A stretch of 64,000 nucleotides of DNA from JAJFJD01 sp965228695. GTDB lineage: Bacteria > Pseudomonadota > Alphaproteobacteria > UBA8366. The translations under genes and the position numbers were made by a program. The stretch lies in contig CBDDIB010000002.1 of NCBI GenBank assembly GCA_965228695.1, forward strand, positions 1,674,001 through 1,738,000, in the 5' to 3' direction. Positions 7,286 to 15,688 of the stretch are shown piece after piece; position 1 is the first letter of the stretch; every line of letters starts with the position of its first letter. Under the pieces are notes generated by a model. The model did not search any database. It was given only the letters and a program-made list of their open reading frames with translations, and was not told where the DNA came from.

Positions 7286-8346
7286 CATTCCTTTCCCTGA
7301 TCCCGTTTGGATTTCATGATGCTTTTGACCATCTTGCCGAACCCGCGCTCGCGGGCGCGGCGGTCCGCGAGGCTTTCGGTGTTGCGGGCTTCCTCGGCGA
7401 CCAGCTTGCGCCAGCGCTTTAGACGATCCGGCTCGAGCGTGCCCGCCTCGAGTGCCGCCAGGACGGCGCAGCCAGGCTCGGTCTCGTGCCGGCAGTCGGA
7501 AAACCGGCAGGCTTGTGCCAGGGCGACGATGTCGGCGAATACGTCCTCGAGGCCCGATTTGGCGTCGGTCAACTGCAGCTCGCGCATGCCCGGCGTATCC
7601 AGCAACCATCCGTTGGCCGGCAGCCGGTGTAGCGACCGGGCGGTCGTCGTGTGACGCCCCTTGGCGTCGTCTTCCCGGATGCTTCGCGTCGCGATTTGAT
7701 CGCTCCCGCTGAGGGTGTTGGTCAGCGTGGATTTCCCGACGCCGGACGAGCCGAGCAACGCCACGGTCTGGCCGCTGCCGCACCAGACGCTGAGGCAACT
7801 GGCGCTGTTCGCATCGCGGGCGTCTATCGCCTCGACCAACACGCCCGGCAGCAACCCGGACGCCGCCCGGACGAACTCTTCCGGATTTTCGGCTTGATCC
7901 GCCTTGGTGAGCACGATCACCGGCGTGACGCCGGCCTCGCGCGCCAAGGCCAGGTAGCGTTCCAGCCGGGCCGCATTGAAGTCCGCGTTGCAGGAAGAAA
8001 CGATGAGCACGGTGTCCACATTGGCCGCGATAAGCTGCAGTTTCCTGCCGGTCCCGGGTGCGCGGCGTTTGAACAGGCTCTTGCGGTTGAGCAGCCGGAC
8101 CGGACGATCGGTCGCGCGATCAAGCAGCAGCCAGTCGCCGACAGTAGCGCCCGCCAATTCATCGTCTGCGGACGGAGCGGGTGACGGTATTTGTTTGTCG
8201 AAACCCGGAGCGGCCACGTCCAGGCTCCCGCGATGCACGGCCATGACCCGGACAGGCGCAGCGGCTTGCAGGTCGTCGATGTCGAGTTGGGATTGAAAGA
8301 AGGCATTCCAGCCGAATTCGGCCAGGTCGGGTGTGTCGAATGTCAT
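7285..8346 (-). CDS. rsgA: Ribosome small subunit-dependent GTPase RsgA
   Basis: 353 residues from ATG 8346. It has the circularly permuted GTPase order of RsgA: an OB-fold-like N-terminus (GATVGDWLLLDRATDRPVRL), the G4 motif LTKAD, then the P-loop GSSGVGKST and G3 DTPGMRE. The C-terminal zinc site is CRFSDCRHETEPGCAV. It checks late 30S maturation. A longer frame to 8496 adds low-complexity sequence not seen in the family. The start codon overlaps the stop of a 23-codon minus-strand reading frame (8343-8414), possibly coincidental. Flanking genes are unrelated, so it is likely monocistronic. Confidence 0.95.
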   Translation of the reverse strand: MTFDTPDLAEFGWNAFFQSQLDIDDLQAAAPVRVMAVHRGSLDVAAPGFDKQIPSPAPSADDELAGATVGDWLLLDRATDRPVRLLNRKSLFKRRAPGTGRKLQLIAANVDTVLIVSSCNADFNAARLERYLALAREAGVTPVIVLTKADQAENPEEFVRAASGLLPGVLVEAIDARDANSASCLSVWCGSGQTVALLGSSGVGKSTLTNTLSGSDQIATRSIREDDAKGRHTTTARSLHRLPANGWLLDTPGMRELQLTDAKSGLEDVFADIVALAQACRFSDCRHETEPGCAVLAALEAGTLEPDRLKRWRKLVAEEARNTESLADRRARERGFGKMVKSIMKSKRDQGKE

Positions 8347-8643
8347 TTGTCTCGTACCAGCTTGAGCGCCGTCGCAATGGTTCGCGCGGCAACATGGGTA
8401 ACAGTCACGGCCATCTTCTGCGCCGGGCGAGAAAAGGGCCGGTGATTGGCTGGTCGAGCGTGCGCCGGGGAACGGCGTCACCGGTGACGACGTCAAGCGT
8501 CGCCGAAACGCACCGATACGCGGCTAAGACAACTCCGCCAGCCGGTGGCGAACAATGACAATCATGAAATGCCCTTTCGTCTTCTTGTTGCGGTCGACCG
8601 GGATATGGCGATGTGGCCGGAAATCGTCAACCGTTAAGTCCCA
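8347..8643. other. Intergenic region between rsgA and the TSUP gene
   Basis: About 300 bases with no convincing gene. It holds a minus-strand 23-codon frame (8343-8414) whose TGA overlaps the rsgA ATG, and a small inverted repeat CGCCA-GCCGG-TGGCG near 8535-8549 without a T-run. The rsgA promoter must lie here but no clear -35/-10 pair stands out. Confidence 0.5.
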
Positions 8644-9384
8644 TCAATCGAATATGAGTGTCGAGACGATGGTCGAGATGCCCGACAAAAGCAGCAGGAT
8701 CAATATGACCTGATTGAAGCGGTCGGTGCCGATCCGCTCGTATGTTTTCCGCCCGAGCCAGGCGCCCAGCAGCGTGCCCGGCAAGGCGATCAGGATGAGG
8801 CGGCCGACCTCGAGCGTCATGAATCCGCCATACGCCTGGGTCGCGGCGGCGAGGATCAGAATGGACAGGTTGAACGCTTGGAAGACGCTCCGTTTTCGGT
8901 CCTTGCTCCAGTCCTTCAGGCTGGCCCAGATCGTCGGGATCGGGCCGGACAATCCAGCGAGACCGCCCAGGATGCCGCCGCCGAAGCCGACGAGGCCGTT
9001 CGCGGCGTTGCCGCCCCAGGTAATTTTCGGGGCTGCCCGGCTCGACAGCATGAAGCTGCTGAACAGGAAGAGAAAGCAGCCGATCACCAGCTTGAAGCCT
9101 TGTAGTGAAATATGTGCGAGCAGGAGCGTTCCGATCGGCACGCCGATCAACCCGCCAAGAATGTACGGCGGGACGTCGCGCCACACGATTGCGTGCCAAA
9201 CGACCCGGATCGTTTGCGCCTGGGCGACGATGGAGCAGATCACGACGATCGGCGCGGCCACGACCGGCGGAACGGCGGACAGCCAGAACGGCAGCGCGGT
9301 CAGGCCCGTGCCGAACCCCGCGAGGCCGGAAACGAACCCGCCCGCCAGCGCGCCGGCCAGGATCAGTAGTTCGTTCAATCCCAT
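8644..9384 (-). CDS. TSUP-family (TauE/SafE) membrane permease
   Basis: 246 residues with about seven to eight hydrophobic segments. The N-terminus LAGALAGGFVSGLAGFGTGL and the mid-protein repeat NGLVGFGGGILGGLAGLSGP are the two glycine-rich half-repeats diagnostic of the TauE/SafE (TSUP) family of sulfite, sulfoacetate or organic-anion exporters. The substrate is not determinable. It sits alone on the minus strand, divergent from the mandelate-racemase-like gene; the 289 bases between them (9385-9673) show no further gene. Confidence 0.88.
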   Translation of the reverse strand: MGLNELLILAGALAGGFVSGLAGFGTGLTALPFWLSAVPPVVAAPIVVICSIVAQAQTIRVVWHAIVWRDVPPYILGGLIGVPIGTLLLAHISLQGFKLVIGCFLFLFSSFMLSSRAAPKITWGGNAANGLVGFGGGILGGLAGLSGPIPTIWASLKDWSKDRKRSVFQAFNLSILILAAATQAYGGFMTLEVGRLILIALPGTLLGAWLGRKTYERIGTDRFNQVILILLLLSGISTIVSTLIFD

Positions 9385-9673
9385 TTTGCCTCACCGCATG
9401 GCGGTCGGTCGCCCGCAGATGGCAATGATCGCACCCGCGTCGAGTATACGGTCGGTTCGGCGGCTGTTCCGATGGCAGCCGCGGACGATAGGACTACAGC
9501 GCCGGCGGTTCATCCAGAAGGGCCAAACGCCAACCTTGGGTCATACCAATGTCATGGCGGAGGCTTTCGTGCCGGATAGAGGCATCGGCTTCGATTGGCC
9601 ACGATCATTCGCCGAGCTTAAACTGGCTCCCGGTCGGTATCCCGCCGCCGAAACCGATATCGAAGGATTACCC

Positions 9674-10852
9674 ATGCCCGAGACCCCCGTCATCGAGCGT
9701 ATCGAATTCACCGTATTCGAAATCGCCGTCGAAAACATGACCGCCGACGCGTCCGGATTGAAGACCGGCTATGCGCCGGGGCGTGCCGATCCGCAAGTGC
9801 GGTTCGGCGTGCGGATTTATGCCGACACCGGCGTGGTCGGCGAATATGTGCCGGGGCGCAGCCGGGCGCGGGTCATAAAATCGGCAAGCGAAACGCTGGC
9901 GTATTCGCTGATCGGCAAACCCGCCCTCCAGCGGGAACGGCATTACCGGTCCTTGCGCGGCATGACCACGCATATCGGCGAGGTGGGGATCGGGGCGCTC
10001 GATATCGCGCTTTGGGATCTGGCCGGCAAACACTATAACGCGCCGGTGGCGGAGCTTCTGGGCGGATACCGCGAGCGGCTGCCGGCCTATGCCAGCACGA
10101 TTCACGGCGATCGCCATCCGAAAGGTCTGTCCAGCCCAGAAGCCTATGCCGATTTCGCGGAGCAGTGCTACGACCTGGGGTATCGCGCCTACAAGATGCA
10201 CGGCTGGCATGGCGACGTTGAGGAAGAGTCGGCGATGATCCGCGCGGTCGCCGACCGCGTCGGGGGCCGGATGGCCATCATGTATGACGCTTCCAACCAC
10301 TTAAAGACGCTCGGTGACGCGATACAAATCGGCAAGGTCTGCGACGAGTGTGGGCTTTACTGGCTGGAAGATCCGTATGCCGATGGCAGCGTCTCGATCC
10401 ACGGGAATCAGATGTTGAAGAAGAACATCCGAACGCCGCTCCTCCTCACGGAGCGGGTACGGAATCTGGAGCCGACCATCGATATGCTGGTTGCCGGGGC
10501 CAGCGATTTCGCGCGGGCCGACCCGGATTACGACGGCGGGCTGACGGGGTGTCACAAGGTGGCGGTCGCGGCCGAAGGCCTCGGCATGGACGTGGAAATC
10601 CATTCCTGCGGGCCCGTGATGCGCCATCTGATGGCCGCCTGCCGGAACGCGAACTACTACGAGGTCAATCTGGTGCATCCGGACTGCGCGAATCCGTGGT
10701 CCTTGCCCTTTTACACCGGCGACTATTCCGATCAGCTCGACTGCATCGACGCCGACGGGTGCGTTGGTATCCCCGACGGGCCCGGATTCGGCGTCGGTTA
10801 CGATTGGGACGCGATCCAAAAGGCGGCGCTGGAAACCACGGTCATCGATTGA
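9674..10852 (+). CDS. Enolase-superfamily (mandelate racemase/muconate lactonizing) enzyme
   Basis: 392 residues from ATG 9674, preceded by GAAGGA at 9662-9667. Features are the capping domain with VGIGALDIALWDLAGK, YKMHGWHGD where the superfamily has its K-x-K (here K-x-H), metal ligands in MYDASN and YWLEDP and the Glu of LLTERV, and EIHSCGP carrying the barrel-end His base. Such enzymes abstract the alpha-proton of a carboxylate to dehydrate, racemise or cycloisomerise sugar acids or related compounds. The K-x-H variant suggests a sugar-acid dehydratase more than a racemase, but this is inference. A much longer upstream open frame is dismissed because it runs antisense to the TSUP gene. 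Confidence 0.88.
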   Translation: MPETPVIERIEFTVFEIAVENMTADASGLKTGYAPGRADPQVRFGVRIYADTGVVGEYVPGRSRARVIKSASETLAYSLIGKPALQRERHYRSLRGMTTHIGEVGIGALDIALWDLAGKHYNAPVAELLGGYRERLPAYASTIHGDRHPKGLSSPEAYADFAEQCYDLGYRAYKMHGWHGDVEEESAMIRAVADRVGGRMAIMYDASNHLKTLGDAIQIGKVCDECGLYWLEDPYADGSVSIHGNQMLKKNIRTPLLLTERVRNLEPTIDMLVAGASDFARADPDYDGGLTGCHKVAVAAEGLGMDVEIHSCGPVMRHLMAACRNANYYEVNLVHPDCANPWSLPFYTGDYSDQLDCIDADGCVGIPDGPGFGVGYDWDAIQKAALETTVID

Positions 10853-11405
10853 TCCGGGCGGTTTCGCCCGCTTCTTCGATCTGATCCAAGACAAACCGGC
10901 ACAGGTTGTGAGTAGGGCGTCGTACTTTGAGTAAAGCGTTGTTGGAAATGGATATTCCGTCCTGTACGTTTTCGGGTGTCAGGGGAATGTCGCCCGAGAG
11001 TATGCGGCAGCAACGATGTACGCGTTCGGACAGGCCGGTATTTTCGATGCCGGCCTCCTGCGCCGAGTGCAACGTCCACAGCAAAATCGCATTATCGTCG
11101 AAATCGGCCTGCATGCAGTCGTAGTGACAGCGGACATACGGGTCCTGGCGGACGAAACGCGCGAGCCAGCCGCCGGTTCGGTCGGGCGCGCTGAAGCTCA
11201 GGTCTTCCGGTTTCCGCACATGCCGGCGGTAGAGGCCGCGTTCGATACGGTTTTCCGCAAGGCAGGCCAGGATGTCGAGCGCGTTCTCAAGGAGCTCCGC
11301 CATGGCGTTTTCGCCGGGATCGTCCGGAACCAGGCCGAAATGGCGCAGACCGTAGGTTCGGTCGAGCCTTTCGAGGCGTTCTGCAGTGTTGGCGTCGGCG
11401 GCCAT
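10842..11405 (-). pseudogene. McrC-like fragment (central domain only), probable remnant
   Basis: 187 residues. The middle of the protein, HVRKPEDLSFSAPDRTGGWL, then CHYDCMQADFDDNAILLWTL and a later IPLTPENVQ-x-x-x-S-x-x-N stretch, follows the central region of McrC, the nuclease partner of the McrB GTPase in modified-cytosine restriction. The usual N-terminal domain and the C-terminal PD-(D/E)xK nuclease are missing, since the frame stops where the nuclease should begin. No mcrB is nearby. It could instead be a small domesticated protein; the frame itself is intact. It overlaps the end of the preceding convergent gene by 11 bases. Confidence 0.5.
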
Positions 11406-11472
11406 CGTCCACGGTTCCGGTTAGGGCGCGGCACCTGCAAGTGTGCCTGTTCCGGCGGTTTCAAACCAGGGC

Positions 11473-12270
11473 TTATCCCCGCCGCACCGCCGCGCCGCCG
11501 TCCACCGGCAGGGTCACGCCGGAGATGAACTTGGCCTCGTCGGACGCGAGGAACAATGCGGCATAGGCCACGTCCCAGGCGGTGCCCATCTTATTGCCCA
11601 GCGGCACCTTGGCGTCGCGGGCGGCGATGACGTCCTCACGGCTCATCTCGTCGGTGATGCGCGACTCGACCGCCATCGGCGTGTTCATCAGGCCCGGCAG
11701 GATGACGTTGGCGCGGATGCCGTAATCCGCGTTCATGTAGGCGAGTTGCTCGATCATCGCGACGACGCCGGCCTTCGATGTCTTGTAGGTCACGTAGGGA
11801 TAGGAATCGAGCACCGCCATCGACGAGATACCGAGTATCACGCCGCTCTTCTGCGCCCGCATGACCGGCAGTACGTGCTTGCAGGTCATCACCATGCCGC
11901 GGAGGTTGACCGCCATCACCCGGTCGAAGGCTTCGACGGTGATGTCCTCGATCACCGCATCGCCGCCGGCGAGGCTGAAGCCCACGTTGTTGTGCAGGAC
12001 GTCGATCCGGCCCCATTTTTCCTTGCAGCCGGCGATCATCTTTTCGAGCGATGCCTCGTCGGTCACGTCGGCGGCGGCCGCGGCGGCGGTGCCGCCCTTG
12101 TCGGCGATGATCGACACGGTTTCCTCGGCCGAGGCGAGATCGCGGTCGACCACCAGTACTTTGGCGCCTTCGCGCGCGAACAGCATCGCGGTCGCCCGGC
12201 CGTTGCCGATGGTTTCCCCCGGCGTCTGCCCGCCGCCCACGATAATCGCCACCTTGTCCTTCAGCCGCAT
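11473..12270 (-). CDS. SDR-family NAD(P)-dependent oxidoreductase
   Basis: 265 residues of a classical short-chain dehydrogenase. It has an N-terminal nucleotide-binding segment (KVAIIVGGGQTPGETIGNGR, a slightly expanded glycine motif), NNVG in place of NNAG, catalytic Ser in GISSMAV, and Tyr/Lys in TYKTSKAG. The C-terminal FISGVTLPVDGG is typical. It oxidises or reduces an alcohol/ketone of unknown identity. The Asp after the second strand (VVDRD) suggests NAD rather than NADP. It lies alone, divergent from the HupE gene. Confidence 0.9.
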   Translation of the reverse strand: MRLKDKVAIIVGGGQTPGETIGNGRATAMLFAREGAKVLVVDRDLASAEETVSIIADKGGTAAAAAADVTDEASLEKMIAGCKEKWGRIDVLHNNVGFSLAGGDAVIEDITVEAFDRVMAVNLRGMVMTCKHVLPVMRAQKSGVILGISSMAVLDSYPYVTYKTSKAGVVAMIEQLAYMNADYGIRANVILPGLMNTPMAVESRITDEMSREDVIAARDAKVPLGNKMGTAWDVAYAALFLASDEAKFISGVTLPVDGGAAVRRG

Positions 12271-12449
12271 GATTCCGTCCTTGTATTGGATGTCTGCTCT
12301 ATGGCGTCCATCCTACGGGCGGCGAGGAAGCCGTCAAATCCGGCCTTGGCATATGGGATCGGAAAATATTTCCATCGGGAATCCCAACCTTGGCACGGTG
12401 GGCGTATAGTCGTGGAAAGATCGACGCGTTTGGCGAAAGGGAGTTTCCG

Positions 12450-13097
12450 ATGAACACGATTCTGATGAGCCGCCGGTGCGGTTGGGCGGCTTTGGCCGCG
12501 TTTGCACTGTTTCTCGTGGCCGCGCCGGATGCGCAGGCGCATCACCCGATGGGCGGCGCGATGCCGACGACCTTCTGGCATGGCCTGTTGAGCGGGATCG
12601 GCCATCCCATCATCGGGCTCGACCATTTCGCTTTTGTGATCGCTGTGGGTTTGGCGTCGTTGGCGTTGCCGGGGCGTTTCCTGATGCCCGCGGCGTTCTT
12701 GATCGCGACAGCCGCGGGAACGCTCGTCCATATCGCCGGCATCAGCTTGCCGGCCGCCGAATTCGTCATCGCAGGCTCGGTCGCCCTACTGGGCCTATTG
12801 CTGGCCCTGCGGATCGGCTTGCCGGTCTGGGGTTACGGCGCTTTCTTCGCCATCGCCGGACTATTTCACGGCTATGCCTACGGTGAGGCCGTGTTCGGCG
12901 CCGAGGCGACGCCGGTCGTGGCCTATCTGATCGGTTTCGTGGCGATCCAATACGCGATTTCGGTCGGCGCGATGGAGGCCGTGCGCGTGCTGGCGCGCCG
13001 GGACGGCGTGAGTCAGCCGGTGCTGGTCCGTGTCGCGGGCGGCGTGGTGGCTGGTATCGGCATCGCCATTCTGTATGCGTCGACCGGCTTGGCGTAA
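12450..13097 (+). CDS. HupE/UreJ-family membrane protein (putative nickel/cobalt transporter)
   Basis: 215 residues starting after AAAGGGAG at 12437-12444. A signal-like N-terminus ends APDAQAHHPMGG, followed by the family motif GIGHPIIGLDHFAFVIAVGL, with His and Asp residues thought to bind the metal, and a second His segment GLFHGYAYGEA. About six membrane segments follow. HupE/UreJ proteins take up Ni2+ or Co2+. A link to the Co-type nitrile hydratase 10 kb away is possible but unsupported by adjacency; I found no cobalamin or NiCo riboswitch in the 180 bases upstream. Confidence 0.87.
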   Translation: MNTILMSRRCGWAALAAFALFLVAAPDAQAHHPMGGAMPTTFWHGLLSGIGHPIIGLDHFAFVIAVGLASLALPGRFLMPAAFLIATAAGTLVHIAGISLPAAEFVIAGSVALLGLLLALRIGLPVWGYGAFFAIAGLFHGYAYGEAVFGAEATPVVAYLIGFVAIQYAISVGAMEAVRVLARRDGVSQPVLVRVAGGVVAGIGIAILYASTGLA

Positions 13098-13103
13098 CCC
13101 GTG

Positions 13104-13418
13104 CTAGCGGCCCTTCTCCCGGAATGGCCAGGAAATCAGCGCCGCCACGGCCGCGTAAAAAGCGAGCATGAGCAGGTGGCCGACGATCCCGGTCGGCGCC
13201 GCACCGAATTCATGGAATTCGAAGAAGGGCGTCCAGCCGAAGACGAGCCCGGGCAGGAACCACACCATAAGCCCAGCGAGGAAGAACACCCCGCCGATAA
13301 AGGGGATATAGATGGCGACGAATACGCCGAGGTAGGCGAGCGCATAGAATCCGCCAAGCACCGCGAAAAATATGCGCCACCGACGCTGCTTAAAGAGTCC
13401 CCGCAGCCGGTCCATCAT
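13104..13418 (-). CDS. Small integral membrane protein, function unknown
   Basis: 104 residues, with a basic N-terminus (MDRLRGLFKQRRWR) followed by about three hydrophobic stretches, ending WPFREKGR. I do not recognise the family. It converges with the HupE gene, with six bases between stop codons. Its open frame, charge distribution (positive ends, hydrophobic core) and fit to the available space support a real gene. Confidence 0.6.
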   Translation of the reverse strand: MMDRLRGLFKQRRWRIFFAVLGGFYALAYLGVFVAIYIPFIGGVFFLAGLMVWFLPGLVFGWTPFFEFHEFGAAPTGIVGHLLMLAFYAAVAALISWPFREKGR

Positions 13419-13469
13419 GGCCGGAGACGTAGCACGCTTTGCCCGGGACGCGGCGGTATTACGATACGT

Positions 13470-14582
13470 CTACCCGTCGGCATCGCCGGCGGCCTGTGCC
13501 TGCAACCAGCCGGATTTATAGGCGCGGACGTATTGCGGCGGGAATGGAAGCTGGGCACTTAGCCGAGCGGCCGCGCGCCAGGTCCAGTGCGGGTCGAACA
13601 GCATGCCGCGGGCCAGCGCCACCATATCCGCATGTCCGTCGGCGATGATCTCTTCCGCATGCGCGGCGCGATAGATCATCCCGACGGCGATGACCGGGAT
13701 GTCCGCGTCGCGCCGGATACGGGCCGCCAGTTCGACTTGGTGACCTTCGCCGATGGGGATTTTCTGCGCGGGCGATAGGCCACCGGAGGACACGGTGATG
13801 TAGTCGCAGCCCAGGGCCCGGAGTTCGCGGCAGAGGACGACCGCACTGTCCAGTGTCCAGCCGCCGTCGATCCAGTCGGTCGCCGAGATGCGCGTGCCCA
13901 CCGGCTTGTCGGCGGGCCAGACGGCGCGGATGGCCTCGAAAGTCTCCAGCACGAATCGCATGCGGTTTTCGAGGGATCCGCCATAGGCATCGTCCCGACG
14001 ATTGCCGAGGGGAGACAGGAACTCATGCAGCAGGTAGCCGTGCGCCGCATGCAGTTCGAGGACGTCGATCCCGATGCGGTCGGCGCGCCGTGTGGCGTCG
14101 ACATGCGCGGCCTTCACTGTTTCCAGGCCGGCGGGGTCGAGTGGCGCGGGTGCGGGCCATCCCTCCGCGAAGGGCAAGCCCGAGACACCGACGGTCGGCC
14201 AGGCGCCGTCCTCGGCGGTCAGCGGCGCACCGCGCTCCTCCCAGGGCAGCTTCGCCGAGCCTTTCCGGCCGGAGTGCGAGAGCTGCATGCCAATCTTGGC
14301 AAAGCCGTGTTCCTTGCAGAAGGCCACGACGCGGGTCAGCGCAACCTCGTTGGCGTCGGAATAGAGGCCGAGACAGCCGGGGGTGATCCGGCCGCGTGCT
14401 TCGACATGGGTCGCCTCGATGACCAACATGCCGACGCCGGTCACCGCGAATTTGCCCAGATGCATCAGATGCCAATCGGACGCCGATCCGTTGACGGCGC
14501 TGTATTGGCACATCGGCGACACGGTGATTCGGTTCGGTAGCTCCATTCCGCGCAGGCGGAGCGGTGAGAAAAGGGCGGTCAT
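13470..14582 (-). CDS. NADH:flavin oxidoreductase, YqjM-type old yellow enzyme
   Basis: 370 residues of an FMN-dependent ene-reductase TIM barrel. SPMCQYSA places Cys25 where YqjM-type enzymes have their redox-tuning cysteine. MQLSHSGRKG and LHAAHGYLLHEFLSPLGNRR (the substrate-binding His pair and loop) and VALARGMLFDP (FMN phosphate site) are all present. It reduces activated C=C bonds with NAD(P)H. It is divergent from the CmcJ-like gene, with about 150 bases between them. Physiological substrate unknown. Confidence 0.94.
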   Translation of the reverse strand: MTALFSPLRLRGMELPNRITVSPMCQYSAVNGSASDWHLMHLGKFAVTGVGMLVIEATHVEARGRITPGCLGLYSDANEVALTRVVAFCKEHGFAKIGMQLSHSGRKGSAKLPWEERGAPLTAEDGAWPTVGVSGLPFAEGWPAPAPLDPAGLETVKAAHVDATRRADRIGIDVLELHAAHGYLLHEFLSPLGNRRDDAYGGSLENRMRFVLETFEAIRAVWPADKPVGTRISATDWIDGGWTLDSAVVLCRELRALGCDYITVSSGGLSPAQKIPIGEGHQVELAARIRRDADIPVIAVGMIYRAAHAEEIIADGHADMVALARGMLFDPHWTWRAAARLSAQLPFPPQYVRAYKSGWLQAQAAGDADG

Positions 14583-14729
14583 GGGCGGGTTCCGTCGTTT
14601 GTTCCGTTTCGTCGCAAGTGTTTGCCGGTGGCTGTCTTGACGGCACTATTCGATTGAATACCTCTTTACCCGGCGCGCACCAAATCCGCGCTTCGGTTAT
14701 ATCAGCAGGAATCGAAAGGACACCCCGTC

Positions 14730-15563
14730 ATGGCAGACTTGGGCCGTCAGCACCCGCCCCTCGAATCAGTCGATGCGGCGCTGCAATATCTTGTGAAAAC
14801 CGGCCAAAAACCGCGGACCTATATCGCCCAGGCGGGGCAGGCCTCGACCGAACGCGAAGCCGAGTTCAAGGAACATATGATGACGATCCGCAATGGCCGG
14901 CTCGCTCAGCACGAGCGGACGTTGGATCGCGAGGGTTTCGTCTTCACGCCGCATGAAACCAAGGTCGAGAGCTTCTTCGATTCGGACGAGATAAAGGCGG
15001 TGTATGACGCCGAAGCGGCGGAACTGGTGAAGCGGTTCAGCGGTGCGTCCCGGGTCCATGTGTTCGATCACACGCTGCGCGTGGCGTCCGACGAGACGCG
15101 GACGGAGAAGAAACTGCGGGAACCCGTGCGCGTGGTGCACAACGACTACACCGATAAGTCCGGGCCGCAGCGGGTGCGCGACCTGTTGCCGGACGAGGCC
15201 GACGACTTGCTGCAGCGCCGGTTCGCCGTGGTGCAGATCTGGCGGCCGACCCGCAAGCCGGTGCAGGACCTGCCGCTCGCCATCTGCGATGCTCAGAGCA
15301 TCGCGGCGGAAGACTTCGTGCCGACCGACCTTGTCTATCAGGACCGCGTCGGCGAGGTGCTGCAGATCGCGCACAATCCGGATCACCGCTGGTTCTATTT
15401 CCCCGAGATGGAACGGAACGAGGCGTTGGTCTTCAAATGCTACGACTCGATGACCGACGGCCGCGCGCGATTTTCGGCGCACAGCGCCTTCGAGGACCCG
15501 ACGTCGCCGCCGAACGCTCCGCCGCGCGAAAGCATCGAGACGCGAACGCTCGCCTTTTTCTGA
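14730..15563 (+). CDS. CmcJ/NvfI-family putative 2-oxoglutarate/Fe-type hydroxylase
   Basis: 277 residues. REPVRVVHNDYTDKSGPQRV, VVQIWRPTRKPVQDLPLAIC and the Asp of CDAQS, then WFYFPEMERNEALVFKCYDS, match the CmcJ/NvfI/asaB family. The His-x-Asp of HNDYT and a late His (FSAHSAFEDP) are likely iron ligands. Family members methoxylate cephamycin or hydroxylate fungal metabolites; bacterial homologues in catabolic loci are uncharacterised. ATG 14730 is preceded by GAAAGGA at 14714-14720. Neighbours suggest degradation of small organic acids, but no pathway can be named. Confidence 0.82.
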   Translation: MADLGRQHPPLESVDAALQYLVKTGQKPRTYIAQAGQASTEREAEFKEHMMTIRNGRLAQHERTLDREGFVFTPHETKVESFFDSDEIKAVYDAEAAELVKRFSGASRVHVFDHTLRVASDETRTEKKLREPVRVVHNDYTDKSGPQRVRDLLPDEADDLLQRRFAVVQIWRPTRKPVQDLPLAICDAQSIAAEDFVPTDLVYQDRVGEVLQIAHNPDHRWFYFPEMERNEALVFKCYDSMTDGRARFSAHSAFEDPTSPPNAPPRESIETRTLAFF

Positions 15564-15688
15564 TCCGAGGCGTCTTTCTGATCTCGGGCGTCCGTTACCG
15601 CTAGATCGGATTTCCGCAATTCCCTAGACTGCGGTTTCTCCGGCGGTTGACCGTGGCCGCATCCGATACCCTTGGAACCGTTGCCATC

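Noticed and set aside
8714..9673. Upstream extension of the mandelate-racemase-like frame
   Set aside because: It runs antisense through the TSUP permease gene; the conserved N-terminus and ribosome site are at 9674.
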